Positions 21,884 to 33,100 of a stretch of 64,000 nt of DNA are shown here, in pieces. This DNA comes from Phanerochaete sordida. Taxonomy: Eukaryota; Basidiomycota; Agaricomycetes; Polyporales; Phanerochaetaceae. The stretch spans positions 62,001-126,000 of the forward strand of contig BPQB01000082.1 of NCBI GenBank assembly GCA_019973155.2. The letters run 5' to 3'. The stretch's first letter is position 1. Each line of letters opens with the position of its first letter. The notes under the pieces are model-generated. The model searched no databases and was not told the origin of the DNA. It worked only from the letters and a program-made list of their open reading frames with translations. A program made the translations under genes and the position numbers.

Positions 21884-22682
21884 ATGCCCCTGGCAGCGGA
21901 AGACGTGTTCGACATCTTCTTCACTGGCGCGACCGACCCCCGCCACGGCTGCGTCATGATAGGCTGGATCGGCCAGAAACCCGTCTACCTCGAGTTCGAG
22001 ACGCCCGCGATCGCGACGTCGGAGACCCTTACCACGGTGCGCACCCGCTGTATGAAGGGGCGGCCGCCCCGCCGTGCCTGGTGCCTGCTCACGCGCCGCG
22101 CACACAGGTGTACCGCAACGGCCGCCAGCCCGTGGCCTCCTTCGAGTGGACGATGGGCACGCACATGGGCATGGCCACGATCCGCGGCCGCAAGGTGTCC
22201 ATGTCGCACCTCGTCATGCCGGGCGGCGACAGCAGGTGCGCGCGCCCGCTCCCGCTGCTCGCTGTGCAACGTGCTGACGCGCGCCACGCCCTGCAGCACG
22301 CGCACTTTCCGCGCCGCGGACGGGAGAACGTTCGAGTGGCGCAAGGTAGCAGGCATGCCCGGCGCGTACGATGTGGGTGTCTCTTTCCATCACCCCTTCC
22401 TCCGCCCGAGCTGCGGCTCGTACGCGCTCCTGCGCTCTCGCGACTTCGCGCCCTTCTATTCCTGCACGCCGACACTTACTCACATCATGGCCCCCTTTCT
22501 AGCTCAAACCCGGCCACGGTGGACCCTCGATTGCACGGTTCAGCCGCTTCTCGCAGCCGCAGAACACCCCTGTTGGCCCCTCTCACGCTCTTCTCCAGTG
22601 CCGTTTCGACGACGACAACTTGCTGCTCGAAGCAGCGCTTGCGCTTTCTCTCAATCGCTGGGTCGATTCGCACGGTTACTAG
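21884..22682 (+). CDS. DUF6593-like basidiomycete protein
   Basis: Exons: join(21884..22036, 22108..22235, 22297..22372, 22503..22682), 178 residues. The segments PVASFEWTMGTHMGMATIRG, ADGRTFEWRK, GPSIARFSR and a C-terminal NLLLEAALALSLNRWVDSHGY follow the layout of DUF6593. That family is expanded in mushroom-forming fungi, with a GRxYxWk strand, an iArF strand and a final helix. The fold is a small beta-rich barrel-like domain of unknown function. No signal peptide or membrane segment. All three introns are GT-AG and phases agree. It is convergent with the large minus-strand gene, whose stop codon lies about 270 bp away. Confidence 0.75.
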
Positions 22683-22954
22683 TAGCCACTTTGTAATGTT
22701 CTTCTACCTGTGTCACTTTGTTTGTACTTTGTACCTGTTTTCCAATCAAGCGGTGCTTGGTGTGTCCCCTCTTCAAGGCGTGACTAGCGTGAGCATTGGG
22801 TAACTCAATAGGTGCATAAGATTATGGTATCCAAATAGAACAGATATCTGTGGGTGTATACGGGCGACAGCAAGGCCTACGAGGGTGAGTGCATAGAGAG
22901 CGGCAGTGGGGGTAAATGTAGGGTAATGAGCAGCGAGGATGGAAAAGAATAACG

Positions 22955-25900
22955 TTACGGATCAGACGAAACGCTTGCAAGCATGTGCTCGAGGCGCTCC
23001 TCGGGCGTCCACCGCATATCGAGCGACGACGAAGCAGAGTGCCCTGCACCGCCATGGCCATGTGTGAGTTCCGGGGTGATGTTAAAAGAGCCCGCGTCCA
23101 CGTCTCGCGACATGCTTTCAATCAAGCGAGCGATCTGCCCCGAGGAGCTGAAGAAGACCTGCGGCAAACCACGCATGAGCGTCCGGCCGAGCCGCGGCGC
23201 GGGGCGTGCCCCAACACGAAGCAGCTGAAAATGAGGGCGCACCTTTGTCTCTGGGCGCTGCGAGGCCGGGACTGACGGCTGCTTCCTGCGTGGCAGGAAA
23301 GACCTGCTGCTGCCTTTCGACGACTTCCGGCCGTGCTCCTTGAAGGAGACCTTGACGCCTTCGCCGGAGTAGTCCGAGGCAAAGCTTGCGCGGTTATCGA
23401 AGAAAGACTCGGTGTCATCATCTCGCAGTCCGTTGACAATCGACCTGATAAGCATATCGATGCGTCAATCACCGGGCATGCGTATTTCATGTAATAAGGT
23501 TCCCAACCAGATAGTCTCCCCGTTGGCATACTCAATGACCTCGAGGGCAGGGCCAGACTCCGGCAGAGGTTCCTCCGCCTGCGAACTGGGGCCCGCTGCA
23601 TCTAGGCTGGCGGCATTTGGGCCCCTGTTATCACCGGAGTACATGTCGTACCTGCATGAATAAAGCGTCAATTTAATCTAGGCTAGAAGTCGACAAGCTC
23701 ACAAGGAGTCATACGCCGAACTGGACTTTTCCATCTGTGCCGGAGGATGGAGAGCGCTCGCTTGCGCGGTGAATGAGGGCGGCAGGGACGGCACGGGCGG
23801 TGTGCGGTCCGTTGAAAATCGGCGAGAGGTAGACGAGCGCGGAGGTGGTGGAGTAGGTGCACGGTCCTGCAGGGAGCGGTTCGACGCGATGGAGCCCGCG
23901 CCGGCGGACCGCCGCCGCTGTGAAGTCGACTGCCTGCGCAGCATCTCCTGCAAGTCCATGGCGGGTGTCCGCGAGTCTGACGGCACGATGATGGTTCTGC
24001 GGACGATGGTTCTCCGCGGGTCAGAACCAGGCTGGGGCGTAGAACGAGACGCCGAGGAGGCATCAGCGTGTTTGCGAATGGTCAGCTGCCTAATTTCAGC
24101 TGAGGGCCGAGGCAGCACGGCTTCCGTACTGGGGCGGCCGTCGGAGAAGCTGGGGCGAATATCCGAATTGCTGGGACGGCCCTCCGAGACACTGGGCCTA
24201 GTCTCTGCAATACTCGGTCTGGTTTCTGAGAAACTGGGCCGACTCTCTGCGACGCTAACTCTGCTTTCTGAGGGCAGACCCGGCGACTGCGGAGCGAGAC
24301 TGTCCGTCTGCTGCGTCCGGCGGCGTGTCGCGACGGAATTGTTGCGGGTCAGCTTGCTCCAGGTGGTCGTGCGCGAGGTGGTCGACGGCGACCGCACAAC
24401 GAGGTCGTGTAGCGCTTCCTGATCCAGCCCGAGGTTTGCCGCAGCATCATACAGTTGTCTGAGCGCGGCCGCATCGTTGCTGTCGCGCGGGTGCGGCAGC
24501 GGCGCGCTAGCCGGCGGCACGGTGTCTTCAGGAATGGCCTCAGGGAAGCTCTGCGAGAGCGGGCTCTGCGGAGACAGTGGCCGGAGCTGCGAAAACTGCC
24601 CTTGAGTTGCAGGTGCGGATCGCATCTGCGAGTCGGTGCTTGTCCGAGGTGGATCCACACGCGAAGCAGCAGGCGATGCCGTGAGCGGCCGCGCTCCTGC
24701 CGTTGATGGGCTCGCGAACGATTTATCGGCAGTCGACGTGCTCTCTCCTGGTCGTTGCTTCCGAAAGCGCGACATGAACCCGCGTAGCCCTGGCCCTGCA
24801 GAAGCGGGGGGCGTTACGACAGGCGGGGGTGAGATCTTGTAACGGCCGGTCTCTGTAGCACTCGATGAGGCTGGCTGTTCCCGCATAGCAAACTGGTCAG
24901 GGTGATAGGTCAGGACCTGAGCAGAGAGAGGCGTCTTGACGTCCGCCGAACCAGTATGGAAGTCTTCATTTGCTACGGGTATAGGGGTTTTCGCACGCAA
25001 AGTGCCAGTTAATTTCTTGAAGCGTGATCCAAACCTCGTTGATGATGAGTGCGCCGACCGTGACTGCGTAGACGCAGTGCCCGCAGCAGCGAGCGGAATC
25101 GTATCGACACTCGTAGAAGCAGACACGAGAGTGGGGGACGATATCTGATTGGGGCTGATCCGCTTGCGTGTCGAGCCTCCGTCGAGCTTCGGATTGGAGG
25201 GTGACTTCCGCAAGGCCGCCGTCGCAGCCTCAATTCTGCGCTGCACCTCAGCCTCGAGCAGCGTGGGGTCCACATGGCTCGGCGCGAGCGTCGCTGGGTT
25301 TGTTACGGCAGGAGGAGCCACTTCTGGCGTTGAAGGGCTTTCAGTGACTGCTTCATTACCCAGGGCCGCTGATGGTCCCGCGGTCGTCGGAGGTAGTTCA
25401 TCTGCTACATTGATCGAAGGCGACTCGGGATGCAAGGCGGTCGAGGGTGTAGCTGGAGATGAGAGAAGCGTGCGATCCGGATCTTCGCTACCAAACAAAG
25501 CGTCTGCAAGAGCCCTCTGCCGCTGCCCCGGACTAGAAGCCACTGGTTCTTGCGGAGGATGAACAAGAACCGCGACATCGTCAGCGGGCACGACGTTCAT
25601 GGGCTTGCTTCGGGGTGAGTTGATGCTATCAACCACCGCGTCGAGGAGCGCAATCTGATCAGGTCGTGCAGGGGCGACCTGAGCCTGTGCCTGCGCCTGT
25701 GCTTGTCCTTGAGCTTGAGGCGGCGGACTCGCAACCTATAGCACAAGTGAGCGATCTGTCTGAGTTCTAATAGACAGCAAGCATACCCGATTCTCCGCGC
25801 CGGTCGCCGAGTAGTTAGACTGCGAGGTGGAAGGCCTGCGCCTCCTCACAGAGCCGGCACGGTTGCGGCCCTCGGGCGTCGCCGCCTTCGTCAGCGCCGC

Positions 25901-28654
25901 AGCAACCAGCTTGTCTTGCACCGTCAGGACGTCGCTCTTCGTCAGCCCTGTCTCCTTCCGCACAACCTCCTCCTGCGATTCCTTGCTCTCGTTCGGCGTG
26001 GTCTGTGACGTCGACGCCTGTCCGGCGAGGTCATGCCACTCCGTGAAGGAGGGATCGAGGTGCGTGAAGAGATCAAAGACTCTGTCCTTCTTGTGGTCCT
26101 CGTCCCACGAGTGGTAGCTCGACCCCGCGGACTCCAGCGACGATCGCGACGAATTTCCGAGCGGAGAGAGGAGCAGCGCGTGCCCCGGGCTGAGCGTGAA
26201 CGAGGAGTGCGCGTTCTGCCGGGACGCACGCCGACTCGCGGACCCAAACCCGCTTCCGTTCGCATACCCACCCGCGTCCGAGAACGACGCTGCCGAGGGC
26301 GACGCCGCGACGGTGTGCGGCGAGTAGCTCGGCGTCGGCGACCGGAACGGCCGTGCAGGCGAGCCCGGGTCGGCCGCGGACGACATCGCGGAGGACGACC
26401 GGTAGTCCGCCGCGCCGTTCAGCGACGCGGAGCTCTGCTGCCTGTTGCTGTACCAGTTCGCCTGCGTGTCGGAGGCCTCGGGCGTGCGCGCCCTGCGAGT
26501 GGTGGTCGCGGACGCGGTCGACCTGCTCGAGCCGCTCTGTGCAGTGCGGTCCGTCTCATAGCTGCTGGCGACAGCGTCTGTGATGCTGGCCGTGCTTCCG
26601 CTGCGACTTCGCCCAGAGGTTGTACTGGTGCTCCCAAAACCGTTTCGAACGTGGCCTCGGGTACCGTCGGGGCTTGACGGAGAGAGCCAGGTCACGTTCG
26701 AAGGGGTGCTCGGGCGCGACGAGGACGAGCTGCTGGCCGCGATGGGCAGAGACTGATACGGTACATTCGACAACGGCGAAGTCGGCCGCCGCCTACTACT
26801 GGAGTCGTTGCTGTCTGGAGGAGCGGGGGAGGCGTTACCGCTGCCGCTGTATGCACGATCGCGGTTCTCGGGCGTGAATCGGCCGTTTGTAGGACGCGAA
26901 AAGAATAGCGGGGAAGTGGATGCTGTGGGCGTGACGGGGGTGGCAGCACCGCGATTGGTAGATGCACTTGAGTTGCTACGGTAGATGTTCGACGCGAGGG
27001 TCTGCGCGAGCAATGGCGGTGGCTGGGCTACGTTCGATCCAGGGAGCCTGGGCGATGTGGCGCGTGGCGTTGTGGATGTTGAGGGAGCCTGGTCGTCTGC
27101 GTCGAAGCTGGCCTCGCGATCACGAGGGGTCATCGGGCGAGGCATCCCGGGGATGTAACCGGGTAAACGCGGTCCTGGAGATGTGTTCGAGGAGCGGGGG
27201 TATGGGGACGGCGAGGGGCGGTACGCCTCTGGCTGGGCAATGGACGCTTCATCGGACGAGAGTGCCATACCAGGTTCTTCGTCGGTCGCGGACGTCGGGG
27301 GAGACGATGTTGAAGGTGACGTGTCGGGCTAAGGGAGGCATAGAAGATCAGCGTTCTGCTGCGTTCATGGAGTGTGGGAGACAATAACACATGGTGACAG
27401 AGACGCACCTGATACCGTGCTGAGCTGCCGGAATAGCTCATCGTGGTTATGGTAGCACCGGTGTGTATTGGCGGCGGTACCACTGTTATAGGCGACCGCT
27501 CCATGACAATCTGATCATCTCCCTCTTCCTCGAACTCTCTTATAACCTCGTCCAATGCCAGCGATGCACGTCCCAAGATCTCCGGCGACATTGTCCCCGA
27601 CAAGCCGTCGCTCGATGCGCCATCTTTGCCATGAGTCGGGAAGACGGGACTCGAAGGGACCGAGCTGGCGTAGGCACTTCCTTCGGGAGTGACGGGGCGA
27701 AGACTTTGGCTGTCGGAGTAGAGAGAGGTGCCGTTCCCTGCAGCCCTGCCACTCTGTACAGTACTCATGCTGGTGTTGGAGTCGGCGTGCTTGACGGGGC
27801 CGGCACGAGCAGCAGGGATGGGTGTTCCCGCTCCGCGGCGGGCGTGTGCCGTGCGCATGTAGCTGTGGTCGTGGAACTTGCCTGACCCGAAGAGGTTGTT
27901 GCTCATCCGGCGCGCGGCCGCGGCCTGCGAGGCTTTCGAGGACGAAATGGACGCAGCAGAGGACGAGCCGTGCAAAGCCGAGCTGGTGCCCGACGCGGCC
28001 GTGACGTTCGAGCGCACGGACTGGGCGCCGGCGAGTGACAGGGCCGCAGACATGCGCGAGCCCTCCTGGCTCTCGCTGAAGGCGGTGGACACGCGTTCGT
28101 CGCCCGTGCTGTCTTCCGCGAGCGGCCTGGGGCGCCCTTGCCCACGGAGTCGTCCCAGCGCCTCCAATATCATATCCTCCTCCTCTTCGGAAACGCGGTG
28201 TTCAGATCCTCGCGCCCGCTGGTCGGCAAGCCGCGACTTGAGCTCGTCGAGGCCGATCGGTTCGCCGGCCGAGTTGCGGAGGACACTGAAGCGGCGGGTA
28301 AGACTGTACCATTGAAGCATAATGAGTGTCAGCGGAGAGGGCAACAAGGCGATTAACGGCTCGGAAAGCGGGAAGAAGCAGAGGGTGCAGGCTCGGAGGC
28401 GGGGGGAACTCACTCTGGAAGGATCAGTGACGTACGAAAGTCACTTGTGGGAGGCAGGGATGGAAGGGGGCTCGGCTGGTGTTGCTGGTTTACACGTGCA
28501 ACTCGCGCCTCGCGTAGCGCGTCGACGGCCTGCACAGCACGCTTTGCGTCGGACTTTTTGCTGATCGTTGGGGATGCAGGAAAAACGAGGAGAGGGTGCG
28601 AGGTGAGACTATGCGTGATCGCGAGGCTGATTCGACGCACCGGAATCGATTCAT
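22955..28654 (-). CDS. Large low-complexity Ser/Pro/Thr-rich protein (1726 aa)
   Basis: Eight exons: complement(join(22955..23158, 23243..23444, 23508..23651, 23703..25735, 25787..27328, 27409..28303, 28414..28560, 28641..28654)). The first exon has only 14 nt (MNRFR) and joins in frame to KKSDAKRAVQAVDALREARVAR. Conserved-looking islands sit in a disordered Ser/Pro/Thr background: an N-terminal RSLILPDLTRRFSVLR-like region (LILPDLTRRFSVLRN), EEEEDMILEALGRLR, SYHSWDEDHKKDRVFDLFTHLDP, YDMYSGDN, and a C-terminal SGQIARLIESMSRDVDAG. There is an alternating Gln-Ala tract and a run of six eight-residue repeats. It probably acts as a cytoplasmic scaffold, perhaps in polarity or the cytoskeleton. 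That is inference from composition; no named family is recognised. Confidence 0.8.
24129..24272 (-). repeat. Coding tandem repeat, 24-bp unit (about six copies)
   Basis: Within exon 5 of the large protein, near-repeats of a SxSETRPS-type octapeptide follow each other at 24-bp spacing (SFSETRPS, SIAETRPS, SVSEGRPS and so on). Confidence 0.75.
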
Positions 28655-29613
28655 GGCCTCTAATTGTCAACCGACCGAGGTAGATATCCCTAAAAGCGGT
28701 GCCTCGTGGCCGACACGTTGGGGCAGACAAGCTGTTCCACGCTGTTTCCGCGCAGCCTTGCTAGAGATCTGTGACACCGCTGGCCGCCTGGGGAATCAGG
28801 ATCTATGCGTCGCGGCGGTTGCAGGGCCTGGAGTTGGCTCGTTGCAGGTGGTCGCGCAGGAGAAGTGTAGGTAAAAGGAACGAGCGGAAAACGTGCAGAA
28901 CACGAGTTGGAGAGAAGAAGAGAGCTGCTCGAGCAGAAGAGGGAGAAGAGGGTGAAAAGGCGAGCCTGTGCGGCGGGGGTATACGCTGTCGAGACCAAGA
29001 GCAGGTCTCAGCCCGCCAGAGCGCCACCCGCCTCGAGGTCTGATCTCCTTCCTTATGCGGATACCGCTTCCACATCCGGCAACCGCTGCCTTTGGCGCCC
29101 GCTCGCCTACCCGAGCCTATTTCAGGCCCTCGCTTTGTTCCTCCTCTCGCTGCAAAATATTCGTGGTGGGCTCAGCATGCTTCCAACTTCTTCTCAGAGC
29201 ATCTGGCCTCCGCTAGCGATACATTCTGCTCCCAACGGGCACAAGAGCAGGGCAATCGCCGCCGGTCACTCGCGTACATGCTCCGGACACCTTCACAGGG
29301 TTTCCAACGAGTCCGCGTGGACTCGCAGCCGAGAACACTAGAATGGAAAACAATTCTGAGTCGCAGAGCGGGTCGTCGCGACCCGTCGGTCCGCTGGTCT
29401 CACAATCATGGCCCCACCAGAGGCCCAGCAGCTTGGCGCAGCCCACCACGATCGCCCAATTGTTGCGCCTTTCTCGGGGCAGCCTCGCGCATTAGCCTCC
29501 GCCCCGCCCCGCCCGGACTGCGACCGCGCACGCCAGCGGTGATCATGCCTATCATTGCGTACAGAGTTACAGTTTCGTCGCGACACGCGCACGCCCGCGT
29601 GGTGCGGCGGCGA
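28655..29613. other. Intergenic upstream of the large protein
   Basis: About 960 bp with the promoter of the large gene and the 3' side of the SurE-like gene. No supported exon on either strand. Confidence 0.5.
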
Positions 29614-31074
29614 TCACAGGCTGCTGTGGCCGAAGAGCGGCAGGAGCGCGATCTGGATGTCCTGCGAGACCGCCGCGGGCGCGTCGTAGTCGACGGCAAA
29701 GACCGACACCGACGTCTGGCACTCGGAGCTGATGATCGTCTCGCCTGCGCAGCGGTCAGCTGGGATCATTGCGGCGCAGGACAGAATGGGAACCGACCTG
29801 GCAGAATGGGCACGCCGGACAGGTTCGGGTTGACACCAGGGGTGACGCTACGGCGAGCTGGTCAGAGGACGCGTCGCTGGCACCGGCATAAGGCTTACAT
29901 CTCATTCTCGACGGGGAAGCCATCCTTGCCGACAGAAAGCGTAGGCACCAGCGCGCCGCCGGTGATACGAGTCAGGGTGAACGGAGGCTGCAATGCAATT
30001 CCGTGAGTACAAATCACATTATCAGCTATAACTCAAGATGCTCACATCTGTGCAGTTGCTCCTAGGTCCGAAGAGCGGGAAATTGACGCTGCAGCGATAT
30101 ATATATAAATCAGCGCCACGCGATAACCAAAAATGCTGGCGAGTGCTCCGCACCCAATGCCGACGCCGAGCGGCAAGACACGCTGACCAGGCGCAGTCAC
30201 GTTCGCGAGCGCATTGACAAGGTTCGTCGTGAGCGCCGCGGCGAGGTTCGCAGGGTCCGTCGGGCTGTCCGTGAGCGTCGTGAACGAGCGGTGCGTGCCG
30301 TTCGCAGCCGAGAACGCGATCGCGGGGACCTGCCCAAAACGTCAGCACACGACCACCGGGGAGCACGGCGGGGGCTTACGCCGCGGTACACCGACGTGTA
30401 CGTCGCGCCCATCGTGCCGCTGAGCGTGAAGAGCCACGGGCCGGTATTCCCGCCCTCGTTCGGGCCCGCGACGACGAGGTCGATCGTCGCGTTCTCGCCG
30501 AGGATCATCGGGCGCACGACGTCGAGGCCGAAGACCGCCTGCGCGGGGTGACCGGTGAGCACACGCCTGTCACGAGACGCGCGGGACGTACCGACGCGCC
30601 GGGCGTGCCGTTGAAGTACCCTGGCAGATGCAGTCAGCGGTGGGCGCGGGGTGGCACGCGGGGGCACGCACAGAGGTGGTTGTCGTTGATGTCGTGCCCG
30701 AAGGGCGGCGCGCCGACGGGGATGGAGCCGAACTCGCCGCCGGGCGCGGTGATGTTCACGTCTGGGATCTGGAAGCGGCCGCCCTGGCCCGAGTTCTGGA
30801 CGGCAGGGCTGCGCGGGGCGTGAGCTGGGAGGCACTCCGCGTGAGGGCGAGCGCACGTACGCGACGAGGATGACGGTGTGGCCCGCGGCCTTGAGCGCGG
30901 TGTACGTCGCCCTGGGTGCGGCGTGAGCCAAAGTCCACGTGGGGGCACGTCGCGGACGAACCTAATGTTGGCGGAGGCCCAGCTGTCGTCGTTGGTCAAC
31001 AGGATGTTGAAGCCGAGCGCGAGCTGCGCGCCGAGGACGAAGAGCGCGCAGAGGCGGGCGAAGGAGCTGAGCAT
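29614..31074 (-). CDS. Secreted SurE-like acid phosphatase / 5'-nucleotidase
   Basis: Ten exons: complement(join(29614..29744, 29798..29847, 29899..29987, 30046..30088, 30154..30329, 30380..30538, 30592..30620, 30672..30808, 30861..30911, 30962..31074)), 325 residues. A clear signal peptide (MLSSFARLCALFVLGAQLALG) precedes the SurE metal-binding start, NILLTNDDSWASANI. ATYTALKAAGHTVILVAPA then reaches the NSGQGG loop. IDLVVAGPNEGGNTG and YRGVPAIAFS are the other SurE core segments. SurE enzymes are divalent-metal nucleotidases or acid phosphatases, and fungal members are often secreted. Two potential N-glycosylation sites appear (NGT, NVT). One exon is 29 nt. A TATAAA lies about 80 bp upstream of the ATG. 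Confidence 0.88.
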
Positions 31075-31703
31075 GGTGAGTAGTGCCGGAGAACGAGACT
31101 ACGTGCGTCGCGCGCGTGCTCATCCGTGAAATGCATCCTCTGCTGTGCTCTTTATAGCTCGAAGAGCAGCCGAATTATGGTGTCCACGTTGGACCCCCAG
31201 CGTGCCGAGCCCGTGGGCCAGAACGGAGCTCGTGCACGGCGGAGCGTATGCTCTCTCATGCAGTGTCGCCATTCCTGCTGCGAGGCGGTCGGAGTGCCTG
31301 ATGATGGCATACATAGTGCCCGGTATCTAATCAGATGGGCAAAGATGCGTGCGCGGAGGTGATGGATGCACAAGAAGAACGGGCACGTTCGTCGCTTCGT
31401 GAGAGACGGCGCGCGCATAGGGCATTATTCGTGTGAATATGCGATGCCTTCGCGCATGCCACCGACCTGCGGACGGCGCGATGCACTGAAAGAATGACTA
31501 TATGCTGCCCAGAGATCATTGCGCACCGCATTCTGTACGTCAATCTGCCTGATGAGCTTCAGTGCAATTATAGAAAGCAGAAGAGAATACAGGATCCATT
31601 GTACAGTGTATAGTACACGCTGTCTGAGCTTTGACTTCGTTGAATGACAATATTCGGGAACGAGCGGGTGCAGTACTGTGCGTCGCGTTGTAGCTGCAGA
31701 ACA
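31075..31703. other. SurE promoter region and E2 3' region
   Basis: About 630 bp without genes, apart from the TATA box listed separately. Confidence 0.5.
31151..31156 (-). promoter_or_regulatory. TATA box of the SurE-like gene
   Basis: TATAAA on the minus strand, 77 bp before the start codon at 31074. Confidence 0.6.
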
Positions 31704-32685
31704 TTATGCCGACGCGTACCTAGGCAACGCGAGTGTACAGTCAGCTCATATTCACACAGCCAGGGAGGATAGCACTCACTTCCTCGTCCACTCGCGTGCC
31801 GTGGACTGGAATTTCGCGTAGTCCGTCTTCATGAGCTTGAAACGCGAGGCTCAGCGTCCGGCCTCCATATTGAAGAGCACACAAGGGAAGCATACCGCAG
31901 CGATATCCGGCTCGAAAGGGTCGTCGGGACTAGGGTTGTTCACCTTCTCCTGGATGATGGCCAACACTAGTCGGAGGATCAGCACAGCGGCACATGGTAT
32001 GCAATCATGCGCCATATCCGACAGTCAAGTACGTACCTGAGGATAGCGTGACCGCGGGCTTCCACTAGGCCACAGAAGAGGGTTAGCGCAGGTGGCGTAA
32101 CTTTCACCTCGGAAACTCACCTGGTCACGAAGCACTGGCACACAGATGTGTCCTTCATCGTTGATGCCTGGGTGGTAGATCTTCGTTGTGAAGGTAACCT
32201 GGTATCGCGGTTGGCGTCTGGACAATCCACACTACCGCCGACACAAAGCGGCGAGCTCACCGATGGGGCCTTGAAGGGGAAGTTCTCAGGCAGGGTCAGG
32301 GTGAAGTGGAATGTGCCACCGTTGTAGGGGCTGTCCTTCTGCGTGAGTCCGAGGAATTAGTGGTTCGTGCACTACACGGGGCATCGCGAGGCTACCGCAC
32401 CGACGCCTTGACGCTGCATTTCCAGATGTACAGATTGTCGTCTTCTGGCTCGACTGTCAGGCCCTGTGGTAGACAAGAGACGCGTCAAGGAAGTGCGACC
32501 GCAGGTACGCTTGAGATTCACCTCAATCGGCTTGTTCCTGATGTCCGTAAGTTCCTGCAGCCATGATCAGTTCTCTCGCAAGCTGCACGCGATATGGCAG
32601 CAGTGGCACCTTCTGGATTCGCCTGGGGACCGATCAGCGGGAAGCTAGGCATGGTGCGAAGGAAGACTCACCTCAGTGAGGTCAT
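31704..32685 (-). CDS. Ubiquitin-conjugating enzyme E2 (UBE2L3/UBC4-like)
   Basis: Ten exons: complement(join(31704..31719, 31780..31835, 31896..31966, 32037..32064, 32121..32198, 32261..32338, 32401..32463, 32522..32554, 32610..32622, 32672..32685)), 149 residues, the exact size of a minimal UBC domain. It starts MTSLRRIQKELTDI, continues GLTVEPEDDNLYIWKC and SPYNGGTFHF, then PFKAPSVTFTTKIYHPG. Catalytic C86 lies in GHICVPVLRDQWKPA, followed by the PSPDDPFEPDIA and TAREWTRKYA helices. It charges ubiquitin (or a relative) as a thioester and passes it to an E3. The usual HPN tripeptide is HPG here (residues 76-78). Three exons are 13-16 nt long. Divergent from the Bre2/Ash2 gene. Confidence 0.93.
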
Positions 32686-33100
32686 GATTGCTGTCTTTCT
32701 GGTGTAAGAGAAGCAAGATGCTCGCTGTGGTTGAGGACGAGCACGCCGCCGGAGGCAATGAGCAAGGGCGATTAGCAGACGCCGAAAGCTATACTCTTAT
32801 TGGGCGTCTATCGTAGATCTAACAGAGGCGTCGGGGCGCGGTCCCTCCGACGCTTTGTCGACTTCGTTCCTCTGTTCACCTCCCTCTCTCACCCCCAAAA
32901 TCTATCCAGCACCTACCTTGTTCTGCTTGAACGCTATTGCTACTCTGGAACGTTCGTATCTTACCCCCTACTCTGCTGCTTGTGAACTGAGGTTGGACAG
33001 AATGTTCACATCTTGTCTAGCGGGCCACCCGTGCTTGGAAACAGCGAACAAAAGGTTGACGCACACGACACCTTGAGGCCAACCACATCCTTAGCCCGCC
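32686..33100. promoter_or_regulatory. Shared divergent promoter (E2 and Bre2/Ash2)
   Basis: 415 bp separating two start codons that point away from each other. No clear TATA for either gene, as is common for housekeeping genes. Confidence 0.5.
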
